A model generated the notes under the pieces. The model made no database searches. It saw nothing but the letters and a program-made list of their open reading frames with translations, and was not told the DNA's origin. The position numbers were made by a program, and so were the translations under genes. Positions 18,134 through 29,301 of a DNA stretch of 64,000 bases are shown here, piece by piece. Each line of letters starts with the position of its first letter. Position 1 is the first letter of the stretch. Origin of the DNA: Kluyvera georgiana ATCC 51603 (GTDB taxonomy: Bacteria; Pseudomonadota; Gammaproteobacteria; Enterobacterales; Enterobacteriaceae); assembly GCF_001654985.1 (NCBI RefSeq), contig NZ_LXEU01000067.1, positions 26,935 through 90,934 of the forward strand, written 5' to 3'.

Positions 18134-19102
18134 TTAATAAGTGAGCGTAATAACGACGTTATCGCTAAATACGCCCGTGCCGGTGAGGGGTTGTGTGGGC
18201 ACCGTGCCATAAACGGTCGCCGCCTGCACGCTCCCGTCATGATGACTCATTTCCATAGTATTGCTTCCCAATGCTTCGCCCCACGGACGGGTGGCGGCGG
18301 CATCCTGCCAGAGGGCATATTGCAGACACTGCTGGCGATCGTTACACATCTGGCGTCGTGTGCCAGAGGCATGTTCACCGCTGCTGATGCCCAGTGAATA
18401 ACTGCTCCCCACCGGGCAGCGAGCGCGAATACTGGCCGTCGAGGCCAGCCGGGAAGTTAGCGCAGTACTGCCCACGGTGCCAAAGTTGAGCGACGTGACG
18501 CTCTGAATAAAGCAGCTGTCGGATAGCGTGGCGCTGGCGTTGGATGATGCATCCGTTGCTTCCCCCTGCCACTTGCCATCCTGACAGCTGGTGAGCGCCT
18601 CTTTGCGGGTGGCACTGTTCCACGTCAGTTTCAGCCCCAAAGTATAGTTGAAGTAGCTACGAACCGGCAGGTTGTTTTGCCCGGAGGGAATGGTGGCGAG
18701 CAGCGGAAAGCTGCCGCTGGAAGTTTGATTACCGCCTATCGTTAGCGCCGTTTGCAGGGCGCGGCCCGCGCCGATAGAGGTCAGCTCCAGGCTGTTATCC
18801 AGCGTGCTGTAGAGACGAAATAGCATCGTGTACTGCTTGCCTTCTTCATCGCCGTTGGAGGTCATTTTGAACGGCGCGGATTCCAGGCTGCTCAGGCAGA
18901 CGTTGAAGTAGCGCGTTTCGCCATAATCGGCGTAGCAGTTGAACTTTACGCTCGACTGTGCCGAGCTGGTATTGCCTGCCACCAATGTGCCAAATGCGGT
19001 GGATGCGCCCTGGGTTATCCAACAGTTAGCGGCGTGCGCGGGGCACGAGAGCAGAGCGAACGTCAGCAACAGCAGTGGGGCGAGCAGCAGTTTTAATGAC
19101 AC
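18134..19102 (-). CDS. Spore-coat-U-domain fimbrial tip/adhesin subunit (CsuE-like)
   Basis: A 322-residue secreted protein with a signal peptide (MSLKLLLAPLLLLTFALLSC, cleavage near AHA-ANC). Two spore coat U (SCPU) pilin domains follow. The first opens CWITQGASTAFGTLVAGNTS and the second SCFIQSVTSLNFGTVGST; the protein ends VFSDNVVITLTY, the usual donor-strand-type C-terminus. Two-domain SCPU proteins are tip adhesins of Csu-type (archaic) chaperone-usher pili. Its start overlaps the usher stop by 10 bases, showing co-translation. No single-domain SCPU pilin is present in the window. Confidence 0.85.
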   Translation of the reverse strand: MSLKLLLAPLLLLTFALLSCPAHAANCWITQGASTAFGTLVAGNTSSAQSSVKFNCYADYGETRYFNVCLSSLESAPFKMTSNGDEEGKQYTMLFRLYSTLDNSLELTSIGAGRALQTALTIGGNQTSSGSFPLLATIPSGQNNLPVRSYFNYTLGLKLTWNSATRKEALTSCQDGKWQGEATDASSNASATLSDSCFIQSVTSLNFGTVGSTALTSRLASTASIRARCPVGSSYSLGISSGEHASGTRRQMCNDRQQCLQYALWQDAAATRPWGEALGSNTMEMSHHDGSVQAATVYGTVPTQPLTGTGVFSDNVVITLTY

Positions 19103-21369
19103 GGTAAGGTTCCGAGATTGACCACGGTGGCAGAGGAGGAGGCCGCAGGAAGCGTCACGTCACACGAGCCCGTGGGGGTTTGAATGCTTAATGAGCCCGG
19201 CATTGGCGGGTTTTCCAGCCAGATATAGCCGTCGCGCCCGACGATGGACTCTCCGCTGGAATAGCGGATGCCGCTGCCAACCGGTATTGGCTGACGTTGG
19301 TGGTCGAAAAGTTGGGCGGACACCAGGCGCGCGCGATGCACCTGGAAATCGACCTTCACCGCCGTGGTCATTCCCGGCTGCGCATGGATTTCGGTTAACG
19401 GCGTAACGATCTCCGGCGGAAGACTCAGCGGGTCGAGCGAGATTCTGGCGTTATGGTAGAGCGGTAAATCCGTCAGCAGCAGATAGCCATTTTCATCGGT
19501 TGTGCCCGCTTTACGGTTCTCGACGGCGATGGGTACATTGCCAATGCCGTTGGTGGAGACCAGCGCGATCCCCTGGCGGTTGTAGCGTAGCGCATAGGGG
19601 TGATTTTCCAGCAGCATCATCGCACCTTCGCCGCTGAGATAGCGGTTGACGCTGCTTTGGTCGCGGTCTAGTCCGGCATGCCACTCGCCGTATTGGCCAA
19701 GGTAGCCGATATCCGTATGCGCCTGGCGCGACGCGCTGCCCGCGCTCTGGCTAATCTGCCACGACCAGCCGCCCAACTGGCTATCCGGCTGGTGGCGATA
19801 ATCCCAGCGAGACGATGGATTTCCCGCCTGGAGTGAGAGTGAGTCGCGGTTGCCCAGCGGAACGGAGAGCATCAGCTGGAAGGTTTTGTCACCGCTGTTC
19901 AGCGCATGGGTAAACCCCAGTGAGGCCGACACCCGGTTATGAAAGGATTTTGACCAGCTGGCGTTGAGGTAGCGGGCGCTATCCTGACGCACCCAGCCAA
20001 CGCCCAGCGTTCCCCAGCCGGAGACGGTCTGACTCATCCACAAGTTATCGCTGCGCCGCACCGGCAGGCTACCGCTAACGCGAGCGATATCTGCCCAGGC
20101 GCTGCTGCTGTGGCTGGTATTGGCGGAGAGGCCTAGCCCTTGTGCATTCCACTGGTAACCGATACCCCATTTGTTTCCTTCTCCTTGCGGACTTTGGCTG
20201 ATGGCCGTGTGACCGCTGATAATTCCGGCCCGCGGCGAGATCAGCCAGTCGCTGGCAATGCCGATGTTGTGCGCATCGTGATGTTGTTCAGTGTGGGCGC
20301 TGACGGTCAGGCGATTGCTCACCCCGTAACGCCAGCCCGCATCGAGCAGCGGTGACGCGGCGTAGTCGTTAGAGCGCTCCGCATAGTTTTTGCGTAACCA
20401 GCCGACATCCAGCGAACGGCTGCTCACGCCCTGTGCCAGCATATCCGGCGCGCCGTACAGATCGAGCGTCACCTCGCGGCGCTGGCCGTTAATGTCGGTG
20501 ATGACGACTCGCGCCTGTCCGCTGCCGGAAAAGGTGGGCAAGGTATCGAGAATGTAGCTGCCCGGCGTGACCTGCTGGTGGCTTTGCTGTAACCCATCAA
20601 TGTACAAATCGACGGTGGACGGCAGCACGACGCTATCGCTGAACTGCGCGCGCGGCGCGGTGTTCAGCTGCGGGTCGAGCTGGAAATTGCGCGCCAGATG
20701 CAGGCCAGCGAAACGTACCTGACGGCTCCAGCTGACGCCGGTCGTTACGTTGTCGCCAAGCGCAACGCTGGTGAGCCACTGCGGGAAGTCTTGCTGCCAG
20801 GTGGTCATCAACCGGGTCTGCGTGGTGCCGTCGCCGCCTTGCCCATGCGGAAACCGGCTGTTCATACTGCTGCTGAGCTGCCCCGGTAGCCAGCCGGAGG
20901 TTTGTAGCTGGCTTTGCAGGCTGGTTTGCTGTTGGCTGGCGGTATCGCGGGAATAAAGGGAATAGTCGAGCGTGAGGTTGCCCAGCGGCTGTGCCTGCTG
21001 CGTGGCAAGGGACGCTGTGCGTGGCTGACTTTCCAGATGCTGAACGTGCGTTAGCGCCTGCTCGGGAAGGGTAAGCGATAACTGCTGTTGCAGACTGTAG
21101 AAGTTGACCTGAATCCCCGGCAGAGTGGACAGATTGAGCCACGCCGTCTTCGCCTGCCCGGATGAAATGCCCAGCCTGACCGCATCGTGAGTGGCTATCC
21201 ACAGCGCATTATCCACCACGCGTACGGCCCACACTCCGTCGTAAGCGTAGTGGTTAACGGTGACAGACAGGTATTGCGTGTTGGCGGTGGGGGGCTCAGC
21301 GTGGAGCGTCATCGACAGTAGCCACAGCAGCAGAATGGACGTTAAGCAGGCTGGCTTGAGTATGTTCAT
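19093..21369 (-). CDS. Fimbrial outer-membrane usher (Csu-type/FimD superfamily)
   Basis: A 758-residue outer-membrane usher. A signal peptide is present (MNILKPACLTSILLLWLLSM, cleavage near LHA-EPP). The N-terminal chaperone-binding region is short. The beta-barrel contains usher landmarks LDYSLYSR, PGSYILDTLPTFSGSGQARV and VVITDINGQRREVTLDLYG. A plug/C-terminal region follows (NGIGNVPIAVENRKAGTTDE and GRDGYIWLENPPM). The length is typical for ushers of Csu-type pili. The reading frame is intact, but its operon lacks pilins and an intact chaperone, so it may no longer assemble a fibre. Its start overlaps the upstream reading frame by 74 bases. Confidence 0.88.
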   Translation of the reverse strand: MNILKPACLTSILLLWLLSMTLHAEPPTANTQYLSVTVNHYAYDGVWAVRVVDNALWIATHDAVRLGISSGQAKTAWLNLSTLPGIQVNFYSLQQQLSLTLPEQALTHVQHLESQPRTASLATQQAQPLGNLTLDYSLYSRDTASQQQTSLQSQLQTSGWLPGQLSSSMNSRFPHGQGGDGTTQTRLMTTWQQDFPQWLTSVALGDNVTTGVSWSRQVRFAGLHLARNFQLDPQLNTAPRAQFSDSVVLPSTVDLYIDGLQQSHQQVTPGSYILDTLPTFSGSGQARVVITDINGQRREVTLDLYGAPDMLAQGVSSRSLDVGWLRKNYAERSNDYAASPLLDAGWRYGVSNRLTVSAHTEQHHDAHNIGIASDWLISPRAGIISGHTAISQSPQGEGNKWGIGYQWNAQGLGLSANTSHSSSAWADIARVSGSLPVRRSDNLWMSQTVSGWGTLGVGWVRQDSARYLNASWSKSFHNRVSASLGFTHALNSGDKTFQLMLSVPLGNRDSLSLQAGNPSSRWDYRHQPDSQLGGWSWQISQSAGSASRQAHTDIGYLGQYGEWHAGLDRDQSSVNRYLSGEGAMMLLENHPYALRYNRQGIALVSTNGIGNVPIAVENRKAGTTDENGYLLLTDLPLYHNARISLDPLSLPPEIVTPLTEIHAQPGMTTAVKVDFQVHRARLVSAQLFDHQRQPIPVGSGIRYSSGESIVGRDGYIWLENPPMPGSLSIQTPTGSCDVTLPAASSSATVVNLGTLPCH

Positions 21370-21961
21370 TCAGATACGCGCGCAGGGAAGAGGTCGGATG
21401 GCGTTGAAGTTGTTTAAACGGCAACACGAATCGTTGCCCGGGCAGGACGTAACCGGCCAGCCCGGGCAGTGTTTCCGCCACCTGCCCCTGCGCATTGAGC
21501 GCTTCGACATGACTCAGACGTACGTGTGCTGTCCCCCGGTTCTGGCAGCTGATGCTGGCGTCCTGTCGCGTACAGGTAAGCTGAGCCGCGACATCTTTGC
21601 TCTCCGCTTGCCCGCTGGCGATAAAAAGGGGAATCGAGTAGCGCAGCAGAAAATGAACGCCATTGCGATCCACGCCAGCCTGATGCCCGCCGGGGACTGC
21701 AACCTGTTCTGCGAGGCGCGGCAAAAAATGAGGGGTCAGCATGACGTCTGCGCTGGCGTTCAGATAGTACTTACCGGAGCCCGCGGTTTGAGTGACATGG
21801 ACAAGTTGGGCAAAGAAGAGCTCAACTCTGGCATCAAGCGCCAGGTTGCTGAAAAAATGCTCGAGGTCTATCGGGTCCGCTGCGGTTGAGAGGACTTCCC
21901 AGGCAACGATACGTTCATTATGTAAGACGCGAATGGATTCGAATTTATAACCAGTGAGCAT
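21296..21961 (-). pseudogene. In-frame fusion: N-terminal EAL-domain fragment joined to C-terminal fimbrial chaperone fragment
   Basis: The 221-residue frame joins two unrelated halves. Residues 1 to about 88 read like the start of an EAL phosphodiesterase domain (FESIRVLHNERIVAWEVLS, DLEHFFSNLALDARVELFFA, KYYLNASADVML). From about residue 90 the sequence is the second half of a periplasmic pilus chaperone (NGVHFLLRYSIPLFIASG, LSHVEALNAQGQVAETLPG, YVLPGQRFVLPF). There is no signal peptide, no first chaperone domain and no EAL catalytic motif. A deletion between an upstream EAL gene and the chaperone gene, taking the pilin genes with it, would explain this. It is probably non-functional; junction near 21690-21700. 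Confidence 0.75.
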
Positions 21962-22112
21962 GATTACGCAGCAATATAGACCAATATTTTTCAGTATTGG
22001 TAAATGCTAAGAAATTTGCTTTTATTGGTATATTTATAAATATAAGTTGGATTGATATGGTTTTTTAATCTGATTTATAAGTGTTTTATAGGTTTTTATT
22101 TTTACGAAAATA

Positions 22113-22141
22113 GAGAAAATAAACGGGGGCGATATGCCCCC
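22113..22141 (-). terminator. Rho-independent terminator of opgB
   Basis: On the minus strand GGGGGC-ATATC-GCCCCC is followed by GTTTATTTT. It starts 15 bases after the opgB stop. The 150 bases beyond it, before the fusion reading frame, are AT-rich and hold no gene. Confidence 0.85.
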
Positions 22142-22155
22142 TTACGCTTAAGACA

Positions 22156-24450
22156 TTAGCCTTGTGCATCGATCACTTTGATTTCCACCATCCCAATGCC
22201 CAGCTGGCGCGGAGAGTGGCCGAGGATATTGCCCTCGTTCGTTGACTGCGGGCTCGGCGGTACAATCACCAGCGTGCTGGCGTCCGACGGGTTGTCAAAG
22301 TGCAGCGTGGTGGTGGTCACATCATGACTGAGGGTAATCGTCTGTTCGCTGTTGCCCACGCGAACCGGGATCGGTTTATCCGCGTTTGGCCCGAAGGCTT
22401 TGGCGGTGATCACCAGGTCGAAGCGTTTCGGCAGCGGGTGCTGATACTCAATTTTCACTTCCTCGCCAAGCTGGGCATTAGACCAGCGGCCCCAGGCTTC
22501 CGGACGAGAGATGCCGCTAAAGCTTTTCACCTCTTCCGGCGCCCCGGCGACGTTAAAGATAAAGCTATCGGCTTTGTAGCGGATATCGTTATCGACGGTT
22601 TTCAGCGAATCGACGTTGCCTTTGTAGCGCACCATGTCGATCACCGTGTCTTTAAACTCGGTTTTACCGTTCCACTGCGCTTTGTCGACGTGCTGCACTT
22701 TTTGCTCGCCGCCAAGCTGGCCCTGCGACACGCACCAGTCGGTAGACAACGCCAGATTCGGCGACCACTGCTGCGCCATTTTATAGCAGCGGTCAATCCA
22801 GACGAAGTTATCGCGGGGGGCAAAATCGGCCAGCTGGTAGCGCAGCGGCGCAGAGTATTCGCTTTCCGGCAGCGGCTCAACGCGGTTATCCGACACGCGC
22901 AGCAGTAGCGGCAAGCGGAAGTGGCTACCGGAAAAAGCGATCATGTTTTTCTGAGTATCAATAGAGAAGTTTTTGATCTCTTTCGGGAAGTTCCACAGGC
23001 GAATGATGTCCGGTTTCCACGCCAGCACCTTCTCCTTCATATTCAGGAAGACTTCGGACAACGACTGCCCGGACAGGCTACTGCGGCCCAGGCCGATAAA
23101 GTTGTCTCCGCCGAGTATATCCAGCACCGTTGCGCCGTTATCCATGGTGTTACGTTTTACCGCCAGCACGTCCTGCTCGTCGGGTTTGTCACCGCGAATC
23201 ACGAAGAACAGATTGCTGCGGTCCTGTTTATTCAGGTAGTCCCAGGCGGTGTTTTTCATCGCCAGATGGTCGGAGGAAACCACGATAACCGTGTCTTTAA
23301 ACCACGGTGATGTTTTGATTTTATTAATAAATTCCGCAATGTTTTCCTGGCTGCAGGCCACTGCGCTAAACGACTGGTTGGCCTTGCCGTTGATATCGTA
23401 CTTTTTGCGGTTGCAGCTACGGGAGATAAAGCCGTCCGGATGGTGGGTATCGACCGTTAAGGTAAACAGCGAAAAGCGTTTACCCTCGCGTGACAGCGTC
23501 TCAAATTTCTTCCACGCTTCGTCGAGAACGGTGTCGTCGTAATAGCCCCAGTCGTTTTTGTAGTTCGGGTCCGCGACGGTGGTTTTCAGCTCTTCCGCGC
23601 CGTACAGATTGTCGAAACCGTGCGATTTCAGGAAGACGTCTTTGCCCGCAAAACGCAGGTTGGCACCCTGCACGAAGTAGTTCTCGTAGCCGGAGTTTTT
23701 CAGGATATCGCCCAGGCAGATATTTTGCGGAAAGAAGCTCGACAGCGACGCGGACGCGTTACCTTCGAACGGCGCGAACAGCGGGATACCGCACTGGGAG
23801 GCAACCATACCGGCAATAGTGTAGTCGGTACCCGGCAGCTGCATGGTATGGCTGAAATCCAGACTCTGGTTCTTTAACTCGCCCAGCTCCGGCGTCAGGT
23901 TCGGGAAGGCGTCGTTGTCAAAGTAGGTACGTTCCAGGCTCTCGCCATAGATATAAACGAGGTTCAGCTTTGGTTTCGGGATCGTTTTTGACGGTTCTTT
24001 ATAGTAGGCCGAAAAATCAGGATCGCCGTCGCGCGACTGGGATTTTACCAGCTCGCTAATCTGGCGGAACGCCGGGCTGGCATCGACCGAACCGACGGCC
24101 AGAACCAGCGCCAGCAGACTGTAGCCAAAATGATGAGGATGATGGCGGCGTCGACGTAATAACCAGCCCAGCGCGCTAAAAACAGCGACCAGCGCGGCAA
24201 CGAGGCCGACACCCGGCAGGATGTATTTGCTGACGCCCGCGCCGGTCAGGCTGTTGGTCAGAGTATAGAGTACCGCATCGTTGATACCGTCGCCGGTAAA
24301 GTAGTCGCTGGCATACAGGGTAATATTCAGGACCACAAACAGGCCCAGTACCGTTAACGTGGCGGCAAACCACCATTTATTGCGCCCTGCCTTCCAGGCG
24401 TATATCGCAATGGAAGCCAGAAACAGAACGAGGGATAACAACTCTGACAC
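22156..24450 (-). CDS. opgB: Phosphoglycerol transferase I (osmoregulated periplasmic glucan modification)
   Basis: A 764-residue inner-membrane protein of the LTA-synthase/alkaline phosphatase superfamily. Four membrane segments fill the first 130 residues (for example [19 protein letters not shown] and [13 protein letters not shown]). The periplasmic catalytic domain starts with the nucleophile region [16 protein letters not shown] and contains the metal-site segments [15 protein letters not shown] and [13 protein letters not shown]. OpgB transfers phosphoglycerol from phosphatidylglycerol to membrane-derived oligosaccharides. Length matches E. coli OpgB (763). It is followed by a clear terminator. 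Confidence 0.96.
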   Translation of the reverse strand: MSELLSLVLFLASIAIYAWKAGRNKWWFAATLTVLGLFVVLNITLYASDYFTGDGINDAVLYTLTNSLTGAGVSKYILPGVGLVAALVAVFSALGWLLRRRRHHPHHFGYSLLALVLAVGSVDASPAFRQISELVKSQSRDGDPDFSAYYKEPSKTIPKPKLNLVYIYGESLERTYFDNDAFPNLTPELGELKNQSLDFSHTMQLPGTDYTIAGMVASQCGIPLFAPFEGNASASLSSFFPQNICLGDILKNSGYENYFVQGANLRFAGKDVFLKSHGFDNLYGAEELKTTVADPNYKNDWGYYDDTVLDEAWKKFETLSREGKRFSLFTLTVDTHHPDGFISRSCNRKKYDINGKANQSFSAVACSQENIAEFINKIKTSPWFKDTVIVVSSDHLAMKNTAWDYLNKQDRSNLFFVIRGDKPDEQDVLAVKRNTMDNGATVLDILGGDNFIGLGRSSLSGQSLSEVFLNMKEKVLAWKPDIIRLWNFPKEIKNFSIDTQKNMIAFSGSHFRLPLLLRVSDNRVEPLPESEYSAPLRYQLADFAPRDNFVWIDRCYKMAQQWSPNLALSTDWCVSQGQLGGEQKVQHVDKAQWNGKTEFKDTVIDMVRYKGNVDSLKTVDNDIRYKADSFIFNVAGAPEEVKSFSGISRPEAWGRWSNAQLGEEVKIEYQHPLPKRFDLVITAKAFGPNADKPIPVRVGNSEQTITLSHDVTTTTLHFDNPSDASTLVIVPPSPQSTNEGNILGHSPRQLGIGMVEIKVIDAQG

Positions 24451-24595
24451 TACACATCCTCAACCGCGCCAGGTTTTCTGGCTCTACAGAAAGTAACTTC
24501 ACAATGTAATTGTGCCGTCATCTGTCTGCAATTCTAACGTAATGAAAGTGTGCTGTTATTCAGAATTGGTTTATAAATGAACGTTATTTGAGCGT

Positions 24596-24632
24596 TTTTT
24601 GGGTGGCCGGTGTGATTTCTGCCACCCAAAAA
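24596..24632 (-). terminator. Terminator downstream of yjjA
   Basis: Inverted repeat TTTTTTGGGTGGC ... GCCACCCAAAAA around a 13-base loop, beginning just after the yjjA stop on the minus strand. The flanking A/T runs allow termination in either direction. Confidence 0.85.
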
Positions 24633-24637
24633 GACTA

Positions 24638-25129
24638 TCAGGAAATGAAGCTAACGCCTTGTTTAAGAACGAAATCACAGGCTTTTGCTTTGACTTTTTT
24701 ACCCAGTTCGGTGTTGCCCAGACTGTCGAGGTCGAGCTTCTGGCCGTCTTTGGCGTTCAGCAGGCCTTCAAGTCCTTCCATGTAGCCGGTATCTTTTTTC
24801 TGTTCAGCCGCCGTGTTGAGACCCAGTTTATCCAGCACCTGGCTTTTCACGTTATCCACGTTGGCCACGGAGGCCAGTTTCTCTTTCGCGCAATACCCCA
24901 TGATCCCGGCGGCATTGTTCATGCTGCTGGAGCTTAACGACTGGCTGCCACCGTTAAGCAGACTGGTCAGCGAAGAGAGGGAAGATCCGCCGCTCTGTGA
25001 CGAGCTGCTGCTGCCAGCGAGCGAGCTGGCTGCGCTACTCAGGTCATTCAACGATACGGCGCCCGCAGCGGTAGAAATAAACGCGCTGGCAATAATTACG
25101 CGGCAAAGCATCGATTTTACAGATTTCAT
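24638..25129 (-). CDS. yjjA: DUF2501 periplasmic protein YjjA
   Basis: A 163-residue exported protein. The signal peptide is clear (MKSVKSMLCRVIIASAFIST, cleavage near AGA-VSL). A low-complexity serine/glycine linker (residues about 30-66) follows. The C-terminal region contains AAGIMGYCAKEKLASVANVD and LGKKVKAKACDFVLKQG with two cysteines that may pair. Its function is not known. It lies downstream of dnaT-dnaC as in E. coli, with its own terminator. Confidence 0.92.
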   Translation of the reverse strand: MKSVKSMLCRVIIASAFISTAAGAVSLNDLSSAASSLAGSSSSSQSGGSSLSSLTSLLNGGSQSLSSSSMNNAAGIMGYCAKEKLASVANVDNVKSQVLDKLGLNTAAEQKKDTGYMEGLEGLLNAKDGQKLDLDSLGNTELGKKVKAKACDFVLKQGVSFIS

Positions 25130-25198
25130 GGGGTTTACTCGTGTGTGCAGTTATCAATGGACGTAATAAGTATACGCCTGTCATTCATAGGATGTATC

Positions 25199-25936
25199 TT
25201 AATACTCTTTCCCTGTTACCCGACTGCGGTAACTTTCCCAATTGAAGATCACCCACAGGCTGTTACCGAGGCGCATGCGGTCCATGACCCGCTCGCCCAG
25301 AAGTTTATTCATTTCGTCGAGATTGCTGTTGGTCAGCATGCCGGTCGGGCGCTTGGATGAGGAACGACGGTCAACGATCTGGTTGATGATCACCTTTTCA
25401 TAGCGTGATTCGGTCTGCATGCCGATCTCATCGATCACCAGCAGGTCGACGTTGCTCAAATCGCTTAGCAGCTGTTCTTCGCTGGTTTCGCGGTTACTAA
25501 AGGTTTCTTTCATCGCCGACATAATGTCGGCAACGGTGATAATCAGCACCGATTTACCGCGCAATAGCAGCTCATTGCAGATGGCCGCGGCGAGGTGGTT
25601 TTTGCCGGTACCCGGCTTGCCGGAAAAAATAAAGCTCGCGATATTGCCGTCGAACTCATCAACGTACTGCCGCGCTTTTGCCAGCGCGTTCATCTGACCT
25701 TCGTTTTCAACGCGGTAGTTATCGAACGAACAGTTTTGATGCAGTGGGCGAATGCCGGAGCGGTTAAAGGTGCGCTGCATTTTCATCGCTCGGTTTTCAC
25801 GCGCCAGCGCCGCCGCGCGGATCTCGCCCTGTTCTTTCTGCCAGGCCAGCAGCTCTTCGCCGGTTTTAAAGGCCGGTTCAATATGCGCCGGCATCATCTT
25901 TTGCAGGCGCTTCATCAATTCGCCAACGTCTTTCAT
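25199..25936 (-). CDS. dnaC: DNA replication helicase loader DnaC
   Basis: A 245-residue AAA+ ATPase that loads DnaB helicase at oriC and at restart forks. The N-terminal DnaB-binding helix region (LMKRLQKMMPAHIEPAFKTG) precedes Walker A SGKPGTGKNHLAAAICNELL, Walker B DLLVIDEIGMQTES, and sensor regions ending RSRVTGKEY. Walker A has asparagine after the lysine, as in E. coli DnaC. The start MKDVGELMKR follows an AGAGG site and lies 2 bases after the dnaT stop; an upstream TTG in the same frame overlaps dnaT. Confidence 0.97.
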   Translation of the reverse strand: MKDVGELMKRLQKMMPAHIEPAFKTGEELLAWQKEQGEIRAAALARENRAMKMQRTFNRSGIRPLHQNCSFDNYRVENEGQMNALAKARQYVDEFDGNIASFIFSGKPGTGKNHLAAAICNELLLRGKSVLIITVADIMSAMKETFSNRETSEEQLLSDLSNVDLLVIDEIGMQTESRYEKVIINQIVDRRSSSKRPTGMLTNSNLDEMNKLLGERVMDRMRLGNSLWVIFNWESYRSRVTGKEY

Positions 25937-25938
25937 GC

Positions 25939-26478
25939 TCAACCTCTGAAACCCGGTGGAATCTGACGATCAGGTTCGCTGACCGCGTTAACATCACGGC
26001 GCATCTGGCCGTTATTGTTCGCCCGGCCCATCTGTATGCTGCGCGCTAATTTTTGCTGCCACTGCACGTGGTGGAAAACTTTGCCTTCCGCCTGCCAGTA
26101 GGCGACGAACGAGGCCAGCTCTTCTGGCGTAACCGGCTCGCTTAAGGCGATGCCCCACAGCGCGGAAAGGCGCAGAAACTCAGCGTCAGGCTGCCATCCT
26201 GCGTACATGGCGAATTTACCCATTGGTACGGAGACCGGTGCCGCCGTGGGTTCTTCAAAGAACTGGGCGTCCAGCGTCACGTCGCTGCCCGGACGGGCAA
26301 GCTTTTCTTCCAGCGCCAGCAACTGCGCCAATCGCTCCGGCGTGACGGCATAGAATGCCGGCGCATTATTGGCAAACACGGCGACCGCGCCACCCTGGGT
26401 TTGCGCAAGAATGGCCGCGGGATCGGCAACGAAAGCGTCAATACCAATCACGTTAGGCGTTAAAATACGAGAAGACAT
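25939..26478 (-). CDS. dnaT: Primosomal protein DnaT
   Basis: A 179-residue primosome component that acts in PriA/PriB-dependent replication restart and helps DnaB-DnaC loading. The N-terminal region ([20 protein letters not shown]) and the C-terminal basic/DNA-binding region ([20 protein letters not shown]) match E. coli DnaT in order and length. It is directly followed by dnaC, so the two are cotranscribed. Confidence 0.97.
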   Translation of the reverse strand: MSSRILTPNVIGIDAFVADPAAILAQTQGGAVAVFANNAPAFYAVTPERLAQLLALEEKLARPGSDVTLDAQFFEEPTAAPVSVPMGKFAMYAGWQPDAEFLRLSALWGIALSEPVTPEELASFVAYWQAEGKVFHHVQWQQKLARSIQMGRANNNGQMRRDVNAVSEPDRQIPPGFRG

Positions 26479-26593
26479 AACACACTATCTCAATACTGGA
26501 AAATACGGGAAGGGTGCGGGAAATCCGCACGAATACTGCACATAGTAGCACAAGCCGGGGGAAGGGCGGCACTCTCCCGTGCCGCCCTCAGGA

Positions 26594-27067
26594 TCACACC
26601 CGTGGGCGCTTACGGTACAGCCACAGCCCTGGAATCGACAGGCCGATGGAGAGCGCACCGACGATAGACGAGGCCTTCAGGAAGTTACTCAGCAGGGTGA
26701 TCATCATCTCTTCGGAATAGCCGAAATGACTGATTTTTACCGCAGAGATCATGGCCGTGTAGGCTGAAATACCGGGGAACATCGGGATCACGGCGGCTAC
26801 GGTGAAAATTTTCGGATGCGCCAGATACCAGCGCGACCACTGGATACCGATACTGCCCACCAGCAGTGCTGCCAGGAAGGTGGCCCATTCGATGTTGAAG
26901 CCAGCGGTCATCATGACGAAGCGTGAGGCGTGGCCGATAGCACCCAGTAGCGCGCACCATGGCAACGCGCGGTGCGGAACGTTAAACACCATCGCAAAGC
27001 CGACGGCGGGAATAGCCGATAGCACGATATCCTGAGCCAGCAGCAGGACAAAATTCATTACACCCAT
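26594..27067 (-). CDS. yjjB: Succinate exporter subunit YjjB (ThrE-like)
   Basis: A 157-residue inner-membrane protein with about five hydrophobic segments ([57 protein letters not shown]) and the family stretch [20 protein letters not shown]. With YjjP it forms a two-part ThrE-family carrier; in E. coli YjjPB exports succinate. The start [10 protein letters not shown] overlaps the yjjP stop by 10 bases. Confidence 0.94.
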   Translation of the reverse strand: MGVMNFVLLLAQDIVLSAIPAVGFAMVFNVPHRALPWCALLGAIGHASRFVMMTAGFNIEWATFLAALLVGSIGIQWSRWYLAHPKIFTVAAVIPMFPGISAYTAMISAVKISHFGYSEEMMITLLSNFLKASSIVGALSIGLSIPGLWLYRKRPRV

Positions 27068-27834
27068 CCGCGCAGCCCCCATAAGGTCATCGCCATGACC
27101 ACACCGACGCAGGTGGCCAACGTTAATAGACTGGCAATCGCCCAGCGCGCCAGCCCGGTGTTGATATGCCCTTTGAACATGTCAGCCACCGAGTTAATAA
27201 GAGGGAACCCCGGCACCAGAAGCAGTACGCTGGCCGCCATGGCGACAGTCGAGGTCTGATGAAAGGCAGGAAGCTGCAACATCAGACCGGAGACCGTCGT
27301 CGCCACGAAGGCCGTCAGGCCGAAGTTAATCTGCGGATGCATTGAGCGATGCGTTAGCATCTGGCGAATATACATGGCGATAGTACTGGCACAGAAGGTG
27401 ACCAGCGCGCCGTCCCAGCCGCCGTTGTTCAGTTTACAAAAGCAGGCGCACGATAGCCCTACCATGAGCACGACCAGCCAGCGCGGGTAGCGTAGCGGTC
27501 TTATCTGCGCAAAACGTTTACCGACATCTTTATAGTCCAGCAGCTTGTGCTCGGCCATGATGACGATGTGCTGCACTTCGGTGACCACGTGCATGTTGAT
27601 CCCACGATCGCTGTTTTTACGCGTTGACGTCAGGCAGAGGCCGTCCTTGATGGTGGTCAGCACGATGGCGTTTGATGAGATGGCGCTTTCGACGCTGTCC
27701 ATCCCCAGCGCAAGCCCCAGACGCGTGGACAATTCCTCCACCAGAGCGCTCTCCGCCCCATGTTGCAATAAAAAAAGCCCGCACTGAATACATAGCCGCG
27801 TAACGATGCGTTGTTCTGACTGATCGACTTCCAT
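27058..27834 (-). CDS. yjjP: Succinate exporter subunit YjjP (ThrE-like)
   Basis: A 258-residue ThrE-family protein. The soluble N-terminal part contains [20 protein letters not shown] and [20 protein letters not shown]. The membrane part has five hydrophobic segments and the conserved [20 protein letters not shown]. YjjP pairs with YjjB in succinate export in E. coli. The start [11 protein letters not shown] aligns with the E. coli protein; a longer frame to 27915 is not supported. The divergent gene is pobA, not yjjQ as in E. coli. Confidence 0.94.
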   Translation of the reverse strand: MEVDQSEQRIVTRLCIQCGLFLLQHGAESALVEELSTRLGLALGMDSVESAISSNAIVLTTIKDGLCLTSTRKNSDRGINMHVVTEVQHIVIMAEHKLLDYKDVGKRFAQIRPLRYPRWLVVLMVGLSCACFCKLNNGGWDGALVTFCASTIAMYIRQMLTHRSMHPQINFGLTAFVATTVSGLMLQLPAFHQTSTVAMAASVLLLVPGFPLINSVADMFKGHINTGLARWAIASLLTLATCVGVVMAMTLWGLRGWV

Positions 27835-28104
27835 AAGAACCCTGGTACCCAAAACGCCTGTGTAATGACCTACTTGTACCCGAAGAATTGGTCTGTACTC
27901 TCCGCGCCGGATCAAACAATGTGCAAAAATTCAGCGTTCGTCACTGAAGGGCGAAGAGTTGATATCGCCCACACTTTTGCAAAACTGTTCGAAAGTGCAA
28001 ATTTTGAACGGATTCTGGCCTTCTTTTTCGTTACTGACTTATCAAAAATGCATTCTGAAACTTTATTTATACACAAAATAAACAAATAATTAACCAGAAT
28101 GTGA

Positions 28105-29298
<1,194 letters not shown>

Positions 29299-29301
29299 CG
29301 C

